A stretch of DNA of 6,152 bases from TMED13 sp042090305 (GTDB lineage: Bacteria; Pseudomonadota; Alphaproteobacteria; Methylaequorales; Methylaequoraceae). Each line of letters starts with the position of its first letter. Position 1 is the first letter of the stretch. The DNA lies in the NCBI GenBank assembly GCA_042090305.1, contig JBELJQ010000041.1, positions 1 to 6,152 of the forward strand, given 5' to 3'. Shown one piece after another: positions 1 through 6,152 of the stretch. The position numbers and the translations under genes were made by a program. A model generated the notes under the pieces. It made no database searches. It saw only the letters and a program-made list of their open reading frames with translations, and was not told where the DNA came from.

Positions 1-33
1 ATTATTTTAGAGTATTTCAAAATTAAAAAATGA
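1..33 (+). CDS. Possible 3' end of an upstream gene (holB candidate)
   Basis: Frame 1 is open from the left edge for ten codons (IILEYFKIKK) and stops at TGA 31-33, which overlaps the metG ATG at 30 as ATGA. That overlap matches the coupling between the next genes. In many alphaproteobacteria the gene just before metG-tatD is holB (DNA polymerase III delta' subunit), so holB is the natural guess, but ten residues cannot identify a family. Frame 3 is also open from the edge, to TAA at 24-26, and cannot be excluded. The fragment is reported only because the overlap and gene order make a coding end here likely. Confidence 0.35.
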   Translation: MILEYFKIKK

Positions 34-1556
34 TGAAAAAAATTTATATAACAACCCCAATTTATTATGTTAATGATTTACCTCATATTGGCCATGCATA
101 TACATCAGTTATATGTGATTCAATAGCTAGATTTTATAAACTTCATGGTTTAGGAGTTAATTTTACTACAGGAACCGATGAACATGGACTTAAAGTAGAA
201 CAAGCTGCTAGGAAAAATAAGAAATCTCCTAAGGCTTTTGTTGACGACGTATCTTCGAATTTCTTAGAACTTACAAAAAAGCTTCAATTATCAAATAATG
301 ATTTTATAAGAACAACTGAAAAAAGACATCATGTAGCTACAAGTCATTTTTGGAAAAATCTTGAAAAAAATAATCAAATTTATTTGGATAAATATTCTGG
401 ATGGTACTCAGTTAAGGATGAAGCATATTATCAAGAAAAAGAGTTAATCAAAGATAAAGACGGTAATTTTGTAACTATGGACGGCGGCAGAGTTGATTGG
501 GTTGAGGAAGAAAGTTATTTCTTTAAATTATCCAAATGGCAAGAAAAACTCCTAGATTATTACGAAAAAAATAAAAATTTTGTGTATCCAGAATCAAGAT
601 TTAATGAAGTTAAGAGTTTCGTTAGATCTGGACTGAAGGATTTATCAATTTCCAGAACAAGTTTTAGTTGGGGAATTAAAGTTCCAGATACAAATCATGT
701 TATGTATGTTTGGGTCGATGCATTAGTAAATTATCTAACCTCTTTAGGGTATCCAGATTTTGAAAAACAAAAGGAGTATTGGCAAAATTCCTATCATATC
801 ATAGGTAAAGATATTCTTAAGTTTCATGCTGTTTATTGGCCTGCATTACTTTTAGCTAATAATATAAATTTACCAAAAAGAATTATAGCTCATGGATGGT
901 GGACGAATGAAGGTAAAAAAATCTCAAAATCAATTGGTAATACAATAGACCCAAACGAAATGATTGATAAATATGGGTTAGACCAATTTAGATATTTTTT
1001 GATAAGAGAAATTCCACTTGGGAATGATGGTGATTTTTCAAAGGAAGCGTTTTTAAATCGAATTAACTCTGATTTATCAAATAACTTAGGGAATTTAATA
1101 CAAAGAGTTATGAAGTTTATATATAAAAACTATGATAACCGATTACCTTCGAAAATTGATTCAACATTTGACGGATATAATCTAATAAAGGATGGTTATG
1201 AACTTTTACCATTTATTGATAAAAAGATTGAAAATTTTGAAATTAGTAAATGTTTAGAAGAAGTTTTTATATATATTGATAAACTTAATAAGTTTGTAGA
1301 CTTAAATGAGCCATGGAAAGTTTTTAAGGTTGAAAAAGAAAAGGCTGGAAATGGCTTGTCCATTTTAGTTGAGACTTTTCGTATAGTTGGGATTTTACTG
1401 CAACCTTTCACTCCAAAATTTTCTACAAACCTTCTTGATCTGTTGAATATTGACAAATATGAAAGAGAGTTTAAATTTCTTAATATTGAAAATTTATTAA
1501 AAAAAGATCATATGTTTAATAAACCAGAGGCTTTATTTCCAAGATATGAAAAATAA
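30..1556 (+). CDS. metG: Methionyl-tRNA synthetase (MetRS)
   Basis: Charges tRNA-Met and initiator tRNA with methionine, using ATP, in the cytosol; essential for translation. The 508-residue protein is a class Ia synthetase. It has the HIGH signature exactly (H19-I-G-H22, after TTPIYYVNDLP) and a KMSKS loop as KISKS (297-301). The connective region reads GWYSVKDEAYY (about 124-134) and has none of the paired zinc-knuckle cysteines of the E. coli type. The alpha-helical anticodon domain follows from about 345. N355, R359 and W429 (in NEPWK) have the spacing of the E. coli anticodon-contacting residues N391, R395 and W461. There is no C-terminal Trbp111-like dimerisation domain, as expected for a MetRS of this length. 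The start is ATGATG, so 30 or 33 are both possible; 30 is preferred because it overlaps an upstream stop. No Shine-Dalgarno is visible. The 3' end overlaps tatD by 11 bases. Confidence 0.98.
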   Translation: MMKKIYITTPIYYVNDLPHIGHAYTSVICDSIARFYKLHGLGVNFTTGTDEHGLKVEQAARKNKKSPKAFVDDVSSNFLELTKKLQLSNNDFIRTTEKRHHVATSHFWKNLEKNNQIYLDKYSGWYSVKDEAYYQEKELIKDKDGNFVTMDGGRVDWVEEESYFFKLSKWQEKLLDYYEKNKNFVYPESRFNEVKSFVRSGLKDLSISRTSFSWGIKVPDTNHVMYVWVDALVNYLTSLGYPDFEKQKEYWQNSYHIIGKDILKFHAVYWPALLLANNINLPKRIIAHGWWTNEGKKISKSIGNTIDPNEMIDKYGLDQFRYFLIREIPLGNDGDFSKEAFLNRINSDLSNNLGNLIQRVMKFIYKNYDNRLPSKIDSTFDGYNLIKDGYELLPFIDKKIENFEISKCLEEVFIYIDKLNKFVDLNEPWKVFKVEKEKAGNGLSILVETFRIVGILLQPFTPKFSTNLLDLLNIDKYEREFKFLNIENLLKKDHMFNKPEALFPRYEK

Positions 1557-2346
1557 AATTGTTGATTCACACTGTCATCTAGATTTTGATGATTATAGTA
1601 ACGATTTAGATAACGTCATTCATAACGCTAAATTAAACGATGTCGAATATTTATTAAGTATTTCTGTAAATTTAGAAAAATTTAAAGTTATACATGATAT
1701 TACTAGAAAATATAGAAATGTTTGGTGTACTACTGGAATTCATCCAAATAATGTTCCTAAAAATTTATCTGATGATAAATTTGATTCTATTATTAAACAG
1801 CTAGAAGAAAATATTAATAAACCAAAAGTTGTTGGACTAGGTGAGACAGGGTTAGATTATTTTAGAGAACCTGACAACAAACATAATCAAAAAAAATTTT
1901 TTGAGGGACATTTAGAAATTTCAAGTTTGACTAACAACCCTGTTATTGTTCATACTAGAGATGCCGAATCAGATACAATAAGTATATTAAACGATTTTTT
2001 AAAAAAAAAAGAAGTTAAAGGATTGATACATTGTTTTACCTCAACTAAGGAGATGGCTGAGGCTGCTTTAGATTTTGGATTTTATATATCAATTTCTGGG
2101 GTTATTACATTTAAAAACGCTAAAGATTTAGTTGATGTCGTAAGGTATATTCCCTTGGATAGACTGTTAGTTGAAACGGATTCACCATATTTGGCTCCTG
2201 TTCCAAATAGAGGCAAGAGAAATGAACCATCAAATACTAAATTTACTCTAGAAAAATTAGCTGAAATAAAAAACACTTCAGTTGAAAATATGGCAAAAAT
2301 CACAACAGATAATTTCTTTTCTCTTTTTAATGGAATTCAATATTGA
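1546..2346 (+). CDS. tatD: TatD-family metal-dependent hydrolase (putative DNase)
   Basis: The 266-residue protein is an amidohydrolase-superfamily TIM barrel of normal family length. Metal and catalytic positions are all visible: H9-x-H11 (DSHCHLD), H66 (GIHP), E100 (GLGETGLDY), H136 (VHTRDA), H162 (HCF) and D212 (ETDSPYLAP). E. coli TatD is a magnesium-dependent 3'-5' exonuclease linked to DNA repair; the physiological substrate in other bacteria is often unproven, so nuclease activity is a family inference. The ATG lies inside the last codons of metG and has no close Shine-Dalgarno (an AGAGG at 1526-1530 is about 15 bases away), so translation probably depends on coupling to metG. The stop overlaps the TTG start of the next gene. 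Codons 151-156 contain a T6A10 tract, but the frame is intact. Confidence 0.95.
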   Translation: MKNKIVDSHCHLDFDDYSNDLDNVIHNAKLNDVEYLLSISVNLEKFKVIHDITRKYRNVWCTTGIHPNNVPKNLSDDKFDSIIKQLEENINKPKVVGLGETGLDYFREPDNKHNQKKFFEGHLEISSLTNNPVIVHTRDAESDTISILNDFLKKKEVKGLIHCFTSTKEMAEAALDFGFYISISGVITFKNAKDLVDVVRYIPLDRLLVETDSPYLAPVPNRGKRNEPSNTKFTLEKLAEIKNTSVENMAKITTDNFFSLFNGIQY

Positions 2347-3119
2347 ATCTATCAGTTCAAATATTAGGTTGTGGAAGTTCATCAGGTGTTCCGGCAGTCG
2401 GAAATAACTGGGGAGCATGCAATCCTAATAACCCAAGAAATAGAAGATTAAGATCATCTATTTATGTTAAGAATGATAAAACCAATATTCTAATTGATGC
2501 AACTCCTGATTTAAGGCAGCAGCTACTAAATGCTAATATTACTAATTTAGATGCAGTTTTTATAACACATACCCACGCTGACCATATAAATGGTATTGAC
2601 GATTTTAGATTTCTCAACGTTCTCATGAAGAAACATATAAATCTTTATGCTTCTGAAAAGAGTATAATTGATATAGGAAAAAGATTTTCTTATGTTTTTG
2701 ATGAATTATCTCCAGAGGCAAATGGATTTTATTACAAACCTTGTTTGATTCCCAATATAGTTAAAAAAGAATTTGTAATAAATGGGTTAAGAGTTTTTAG
2801 TTTTCCTCAAAATCATGGATTTTCGGAGTCTACTGGTTTTAGAATTAACAACATGGCTTATTGCACTGATGTAATAGATTTCTCAAAGGAATCTTTTGAA
2901 TTATTATACGGGCTAGATTTGCTAATAATCGATTGTCTAAGATTTAAACCGCATAAGACTCATGCACATCTTGATAAAGTTTTAATGTGGATAGATGAGT
3001 TAAAACCCAAAAAATCTGTCTTAACACATATGAATTATGATGTTGATTACGATCATATCAATTCACTTTTACCTTCCAATTGTGAGGCAGCTTTCGATGG
3101 ACTTATTCTTGAATGCTAA
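2343..3119 (+). CDS. MBL-fold metallohydrolase, PhnP-like
   Basis: The 258-residue protein belongs to the PhnP/COG1235 branch of the metallo-beta-lactamase fold. The N-terminus LGCGSSSGVP (8-17) followed by WGACNPNNPRNRR is typical. Metal ligands are clear: H76-T-H78-A-D80-H81, H158 (QNHG), D176 (CTDV) and H229 (LTHM). D197 (IIDCLR) and H207-A-H209 (THAHL) are also conserved in this group. E. coli PhnP is a cyclic-phosphate phosphodiesterase; here the gene follows tatD with no phn genes in view, so a phosphodiesterase or nuclease-like role is a family inference and the substrate is unknown. The start is TTG at 2343-2345, overlapping the tatD stop as TTGA. It is chosen because the family N-terminus begins right after it and no ATG is suitably placed. 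A weak GGA at 2332-2334 is the only Shine-Dalgarno-like element. Confidence 0.92.
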   Translation: MNLSVQILGCGSSSGVPAVGNNWGACNPNNPRNRRLRSSIYVKNDKTNILIDATPDLRQQLLNANITNLDAVFITHTHADHINGIDDFRFLNVLMKKHINLYASEKSIIDIGKRFSYVFDELSPEANGFYYKPCLIPNIVKKEFVINGLRVFSFPQNHGFSESTGFRINNMAYCTDVIDFSKESFELLYGLDLLIIDCLRFKPHKTHAHLDKVLMWIDELKPKKSVLTHMNYDVDYDHINSLLPSNCEAAFDGLILEC

Positions 3120-3120
3120 T

Positions 3121-3136
3121 TTTTTAAATCTAAAAA
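3121..3136. terminator. Weak AT-only hairpin between convergent genes
   Basis: TTTTTA (3121-3126) pairs perfectly with TAAAAA (3131-3136) around the loop AATC, and TTTT follows on the + strand. It begins just after the MBL-fold stop and runs into the last codons of the convergent lysR gene. The stem is six A-T pairs with no G-C pair, so it would be very unstable. In DNA this AT-rich such a structure can arise by chance. It could at most be a weak terminator for the metG-tatD-MBL unit. Confidence 0.2.
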
Positions 3137-4005
3137 TTTTCTCTAATTATATCAGTTATAAATTTACAAACTACTTTAATTCTCTGTAGTTGAAATGAAT
3201 TTTCGTGAACAATCATCCAATATTCCCGTTTAATATTAATCTGATTCTCTAATACTTTTTTTAGCTCGGGTTCTTTATCTGCTATAAAAGAATGAAGAAG
3301 ACCTAATCCAATATTATTTTTTACTGCTAAAAATTGCGACCTCAAATTATTACTACTAAACTTTATATTTGCATTTATCTTTAAATCATTTAAGTAATTT
3401 AATTCTGGAAATTCAATGAATTCATTTACGTAACTAACAAAGTCATGTTTTTTTAAATCCTTAACAGATTCAATTTTATTATGATTATCTAAATAATGTT
3501 TTGTTCCATATAAATTTACGAAATAATCACATATTTTCCATGTTTTAAGTCTACCTTTAAGTGGCTGTGAAAAAGATATTAGAATATCAGTTTCTCTATT
3601 TGATAAACTTCTTGATTTTGTATCGGCAAGTAATTCAATTTCAATGTCAGGGTAAAGTTTATAGAATTTATAAAGATTCTTACTTATAATTTCAACTCCT
3701 AAACCTTCTCCTACACTTAATCTAACTTTGCCTTTTATACTTAAATTACTTCCTAAAAAGTTTTCATTAATTCCGTAAACTTCGTTTTCAATTCTTTCAA
3801 CATGTTTTAAAAGCTCTGAACCTATCTCTGTAAGAAAATATCCTTTGGGTGACTTAATAAAAAGCTCTAAATTAAGTTTGTTTTCTAATCTTGCAACCCT
3901 TCTTGAAATAGTAGTGGATTCAACTTTAAGTTTTTTAGAGGCTAAATTTAATTTTCCTGTCCTTGATAAAGTAAGAAAATAATTAAGATCATCCCAGTTA
4001 AACAT
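3130..4005 (-). CDS. LysR-type transcriptional regulator, probable regulator of mmsA
   Basis: The 291-residue protein has the LysR layout: an N-terminal winged helix-turn-helix (about residues 3-62; helices around LNLASKKLKVESTTISRRVARLE, then LELFIKSPKGYFLTEIG), a linker helix (about 63-88), and a periplasmic-binding-like effector domain from about residue 92. It is a cytosolic DNA-binding protein expected to respond to a small metabolite, which is unknown here. The frame stays open upstream to 4086, but the extra 27 residues are hydrophobic and unlike the family. The ATG at 4005-4003 gives the usual MFNWDDLNYF start, so it is chosen. No Shine-Dalgarno is visible. The gene is divergent from mmsA across 106 bases carrying an inverted repeat, which suggests it regulates mmsA and itself. 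It ends 10 bases from the convergent MBL-fold gene. Confidence 0.93.
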   Translation of the reverse strand: MFNWDDLNYFLTLSRTGKLNLASKKLKVESTTISRRVARLENKLNLELFIKSPKGYFLTEIGSELLKHVERIENEVYGINENFLGSNLSIKGKVRLSVGEGLGVEIISKNLYKFYKLYPDIEIELLADTKSRSLSNRETDILISFSQPLKGRLKTWKICDYFVNLYGTKHYLDNHNKIESVKDLKKHDFVSYVNEFIEFPELNYLNDLKINANIKFSSNNLRSQFLAVKNNIGLGLLHSFIADKEPELKKVLENQINIKREYWMIVHENSFQLQRIKVVCKFITDIIRENF

Positions 4006-4033
4006 TTTTATATGGTACCAGAAAATACAATTA

Positions 4034-4062
4034 ATTATATTGCTTTTTTGCAATATTATAAA
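4034..4062 (-). promoter_or_regulatory. Candidate sigma70-type promoter of the lysR gene
   Basis: Reading the - strand, a perfect -10 TATAAT occupies 4039-4034. A weaker -35, TTTATA (four of six consensus bases), lies at 4062-4057 with an ideal 17-base spacer. Transcription would begin near 4027, leaving a leader of about 22 bases before the ATG at 4005. The inverted repeat at 4037-4056 fills the spacer and runs into the -10, so a protein bound there would block this promoter. In AT-rich DNA, TATAAT matches are common, so the call rests on the spacing and position as well. Confidence 0.45.
4037..4056. promoter_or_regulatory. Inverted repeat, probable LysR-type operator
   Basis: ATATTGC and GCAATAT form a perfect 7-base dyad around a T6 centre. 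Allowing one mismatch (4036/4057) it extends to 10-base arms at 4034-4059. It lies in the lysR-mmsA divergent region. A T-N11-A match, the loose LysR-box consensus, runs from 4041 to 4053. The dyad overlaps the candidate lysR promoter and its centre (4046.5) is about 65 bases upstream of the proposed mmsA start of transcription, the usual place for a LysR recognition site. It is unlikely to be a terminator, because no gene ends here. Confidence 0.55.
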
Positions 4063-4075
4063 TAAATAATAAACC

Positions 4076-4104
4076 TTGTGTTGCATTTTAATAAACTTTA
4101 TATT
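4076..4104 (+). promoter_or_regulatory. Candidate mmsA promoter
   Basis: TTGTGT (4076-4081, three of six consensus bases) and TATATT (4099-4104, five of six) are 17 bases apart. The predicted transcription start is about 4111-4112, at or next to the mmsA ATG, so the mRNA would be leaderless or nearly so. A poor -35 is typical of a promoter that needs an activator, and the dyad upstream would supply the binding site. Other AT-rich -10-like strings occur nearby (for example TATTAT at 4054), so this choice is tentative. Confidence 0.35.
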
Positions 4105-4111
4105 TGCATAT

Positions 4112-5623
4112 ATGAAAAATACTGACGTAGGTCACATTATTTCTGGTGAAGAATTCAAGGATAATGGAGAAATAATCGAGATTATTAACCCAACTAATGA
4201 AGAAAAGATTGCCAGGATAACCTCTGCAACCGAAGATACTATCGATAAAGCTATAAAAAGTTCTTTAAAAGCTCAAAAAATATGGCAAACATTTTCTTTA
4301 GCAAAAAGAACACAAATACTTTTTGAATTTAAAGAATTACTTGAAAAAAATGAGGATAAAATCACACGTCTTATTAGTAAGGATCTAGGCAAAGTTTATG
4401 ACGACGCTAAAGGTGAATTAAGAAGAGGAATAGAAAATGTTGAGTATGCATGTGGAGTAGGGGAAATACTTAAAGGAGAGTATAATAAAAATATTAGTTC
4501 ATCAATCGACTCGTGGAGTGAATTTTCTCCAGTTGGTGTTGTTTTGGGTATTACCCCATTCAATTTTCCAGCTATGATACCTTTGTGGATGTTTCCACTT
4601 GCGCTGGCAGCAGGTAATTCCTTTATTCTTAAGCCATCGGAAAAAGACCCCTTAGCAACAATATTTATTACTAAATTATTCAATGAAACTAGAGCGCCAA
4701 AGGGGTTGTTGAATTTAATAAACGGTCAAAAAGATCAAGTAGAGAAAATGCTAGAAGATAAAAGAATCAGTGCAGTAAGTTTTGTTGGATCAACAGAAGT
4801 TGCTAGACAGATTTATACAACTTCTACAAAAAATGGTAAAAGATGCCAGGCTTTAGGTGGTGCTAAAAATCATGCTTTAGTTTTATCTGATGCAAAAATT
4901 AGCCAAGCAACAGATCAATTGATTTCTGCTGCATTTGGATCGTCTGGACAGAGATGTATGGCTTTATCAGTTGTAATGGTCGAAAAGAAAATAAAGAAAC
5001 TTTTTTTGGATGACCTTATAACTAAAGTAAAGAATCTCAAAGTTGGATTTCAAAAACTTGAATTAAATAGTTATGGTCCATTAGTATCTGATGATCATCT
5101 TAATAATGTCCAAAACTATATAAAATTAGCAAAAGATGAGGGTGGTGAAATAATTTTAGATGGTAGAGAAATAAATGACAGACGAAACAGTGATAAAAAA
5201 GGATATTTCCTTGGCCCAACACTAATAGATTCTGTAAAGCCTAATATGAAATCTTATTTAAATGAAATATTTGGTCCGGTTCTTCAAATAATTGAGATTG
5301 ACAATATAGAAGAGGGGATTCAGATTATTAATCAAAATTCTTTTGGAAATGGTTGTTGTATTTTTACAGAAAATGGAAATTATGCTAGAGAATTTTCTGA
5401 AAAAGTAGATATTGGAATGGTTGGTGTTAACATTCCACTTCCAGTTCCTTCGTCCTTCCATAGTTTTGGGGGATGGAAGAACTCTTTATTTGGTGACTTA
5501 AATATTTATGGACCAGATGGATTAAGATTCTATACTCGTAGAAAAACTGTAACACAAAGATGGTTTGGTAATTCTGATATAAGTGAAATAAATTTATCAA
5601 TGCCAAGTAATCAAAAAAATTAA
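4112..5623 (+). CDS. mmsA: CoA-acylating methylmalonate-semialdehyde dehydrogenase
   Basis: Converts (S)-methylmalonate semialdehyde, NAD+ and CoA to propionyl-CoA, CO2 and NADH, and malonate semialdehyde to acetyl-CoA. It serves valine, thymine, beta-alanine and inositol catabolism in the cytosol. The 503-residue length is normal. The aldehyde dehydrogenase fold shows N151 (TPFNFPAMIP, oxyanion hole), K174 (KPSE, cofactor binding), FVGST (224-228), the nucleophile C282 in GQRCMA, and E387 in EIFGPV. Subfamily marks are LGGAKNH (248-254), where ordinary ALDHs carry the general-base Glu (this family lacks it), Arg at 104-105 and at 281 beside the Cys (family carboxylate-binding positions), and the C-terminal GPDGLRFYTRRKTVTQRW. 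The frame is open back to a TTG at 4076, but the ATG at 4112 gives the family-like N-terminus. No Shine-Dalgarno precedes it. It is divergent from lysR and probably co-transcribed with the next gene. Confidence 0.96.
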   Translation: MKNTDVGHIISGEEFKDNGEIIEIINPTNEEKIARITSATEDTIDKAIKSSLKAQKIWQTFSLAKRTQILFEFKELLEKNEDKITRLISKDLGKVYDDAKGELRRGIENVEYACGVGEILKGEYNKNISSSIDSWSEFSPVGVVLGITPFNFPAMIPLWMFPLALAAGNSFILKPSEKDPLATIFITKLFNETRAPKGLLNLINGQKDQVEKMLEDKRISAVSFVGSTEVARQIYTTSTKNGKRCQALGGAKNHALVLSDAKISQATDQLISAAFGSSGQRCMALSVVMVEKKIKKLFLDDLITKVKNLKVGFQKLELNSYGPLVSDDHLNNVQNYIKLAKDEGGEIILDGREINDRRNSDKKGYFLGPTLIDSVKPNMKSYLNEIFGPVLQIIEIDNIEEGIQIINQNSFGNGCCIFTENGNYAREFSEKVDIGMVGVNIPLPVPSSFHSFGGWKNSLFGDLNIYGPDGLRFYTRRKTVTQRWFGNSDISEINLSMPSNQKN

Positions 5624-5628
5624 TTTAT

Positions 5629-5635
5629 AAAGGAG
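5629..5635 (+). promoter_or_regulatory. Strong Shine-Dalgarno for the exported propeller gene
   Basis: AAAGGAG ends 5 bases before the ATG at 5641. It is the only strong Shine-Dalgarno in the window and fixes the start of the downstream gene. It lies in the 17-base gap after the mmsA stop, which leaves no room for a separate promoter and so favours co-transcription. Confidence 0.85.
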
Positions 5636-5640
5636 AAAAA

Positions 5641-6152
5641 ATGAAAAATATAAATAAAATCATAGCAATTAGCTTTTTAGTTACTGCTTTCTTTAGTACA
5701 AACTTGTTTGCTAAAGATCATCAACTTGAGTTAATGTGGGAGTCTGAGAAAGCTTTTAATTTGCCTGAATCGGCTATTTTTGATGAAAAAACTAATATGA
5801 TATATGTCTCAAATATATCAAACCATCCTTTCAAAAAAGACGGAAGTGGCTTTATTTCTAAGATTGATTTAAATGGGAAGATTGTCGAATTAAATTGGGT
5901 TAGTAAACTAAATGCTCCCAAAGGACTTACAATAGTTAATGATAAGTTATATGCTGCTGATGTTGATGAGTTGGTAGAAATAGAAATAAGTAGCGGAAAA
6001 ATTACTAATAAGTATAAAGCTTATGGAGCAGTTTGTTTGAATGATGCTACTCATGATGAATATGGTAATGTCTATGTTGGTGATACTTATAATGACACTA
6101 TTTATAGATTAAACCAATTTGGCCAATTACCATCATGGTTTTATAGTCCTCA
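5641..6152 (+). CDS. Exported SMP-30/gluconolactonase-like beta-propeller protein (3' truncated)
   Basis: The frame is open from ATG 5641 through the window end, giving 170 complete codons; the C-terminus is missing. Residues 1-24 form a signal peptide: MKNINK, a hydrophobic core (IIAISFLVTAFF), and a probable signal peptidase I site after LFA-24. The mature protein is therefore periplasmic or secreted. The rest has repeating beta-propeller strands: PESAIFDEKTNMIYVSNI (42-59), GFISKIDLNGKIV (70-82), LNAPKGLTIVNDKLYAADVDELVEIE (90-115) and LNDATHDEYGNVYVGDT (133-149), then IYRLNQFG. E43 in PES and N134-D135 resemble metal-site positions of SMP-30/gluconolactonases. The catalytic Asp expected later would lie beyond the window, so enzyme activity cannot be judged. 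An NHL-like binding propeller is the alternative. It starts 17 bases after mmsA and is probably in the same operon; its link to methylmalonate-semialdehyde metabolism is unclear. Confidence 0.8.
   Translation, partial: MKNINKIIAISFLVTAFFSTNLFAKDHQLELMWESEKAFNLPESAIFDEKTNMIYVSNISNHPFKKDGSGFISKIDLNGKIVELNWVSKLNAPKGLTIVNDKLYAADVDELVEIEISSGKITNKYKAYGAVCLNDATHDEYGNVYVGDTYNDTIYRLNQFGQLPSWFYSP

Noticed and set aside
1196..1456. Antisense open frame within metG (and similar ones at 2082-2303, 4396-4683, 5258-5461, 5721-5921)
   Set aside because: All lie opposite well-supported genes, lack recognisable motifs and have no context suggesting expression; they are shadows of the coding strand.
4037..4056. 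The dyad with its T6 centre as a rho-independent terminator
   Set aside because: Both flanking genes start here rather than end, the stem is AT-rich, and the T run is in the loop rather than after the stem.
4006..4086. N-terminal extension of the LysR gene to a start at 4086
   Set aside because: The extra 27 residues do not resemble any LysR N-terminus and would place coding sequence over the dyad and the best -10; the ATG at 4005 gives the family-typical start.
4076..4111. Upstream TTG start for mmsA at 4076
   Set aside because: It would add twelve hydrophobic residues not expected for the family and has no ribosome site; the ATG at 4112 gives the expected N-terminus and length.
4112..5623. 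Missing general-base Glu in the MmsA active site as a sign of an inactive or novel enzyme
   Set aside because: Lack of that Glu, with LGGAKNH in its place, is normal for CoA-acylating methylmalonate-semialdehyde dehydrogenases.
1..6152. CRISPR array, tRNA or rRNA gene, insertion sequence, or defence or toxin system
   Set aside because: No regularly spaced direct repeats, RNA gene signatures, transposase motifs or terminal inverted repeats were found; nearly all bases belong to recognised genes.

Overview
This is a strongly AT-rich, densely packed bacterial window. It holds five complete genes and a sixth cut by the right edge, plus about ten codons that may be the end of a gene upstream. Gene order suggests an alphaproteobacterium: metG, then tatD, then a PhnP-like metallo-beta-lactamase-fold gene, in one overlapping run, is the order seen after holB in many members of that class. 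The MetRS type (GWYSVKDE in place of zinc-knuckle cysteines, no C-terminal dimerisation domain) and the LysR type (N-terminal WDDLNYF, TTISRRVARLE) fit this. The low GC and very short intergenic gaps suggest a streamlined marine lineage (SAR11-like or another AT-rich group). That placement is inference and would need a phylogeny.

Left block (1-3119, + strand): metG (methionyl-tRNA synthetase), tatD (TatD-family metal-dependent hydrolase) and a PhnP-like MBL-fold hydrolase overlap end to end. The metG start may overlap an upstream stop as ATGA, tatD overlaps metG by 11 bases, and the MBL gene starts on TTG inside the tatD stop (TTGA). None of the three has a strong Shine-Dalgarno sequence, so translational coupling is likely. 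This is a housekeeping unit.

Right block (3130-6152): a LysR-type regulator on the - strand converges on the MBL gene with a 10-base gap. It diverges from mmsA, the CoA-acylating methylmalonate-semialdehyde dehydrogenase of valine, thymine, beta-alanine and inositol catabolism. The 106-base divergent region contains a clear inverted repeat, ATATTGC-N6-GCAATAT. It overlaps a good candidate lysR promoter and lies about 65 bases upstream of the likely mmsA transcription start. This is the textbook layout of an autorepressing LysR regulator that activates its divergent target. Seventeen bases after mmsA, behind the only strong Shine-Dalgarno in the window, comes an exported beta-propeller protein resembling SMP-30/gluconolactonases, truncated by the window end and probably in the mmsA operon.

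No mobile element, CRISPR array, RNA gene or clearly novel system was seen. The points most worth following are the lysR-mmsA regulatory region, the possibly leaderless mmsA mRNA, and the unexplained pairing of a cytosolic dehydrogenase with an exported propeller protein.
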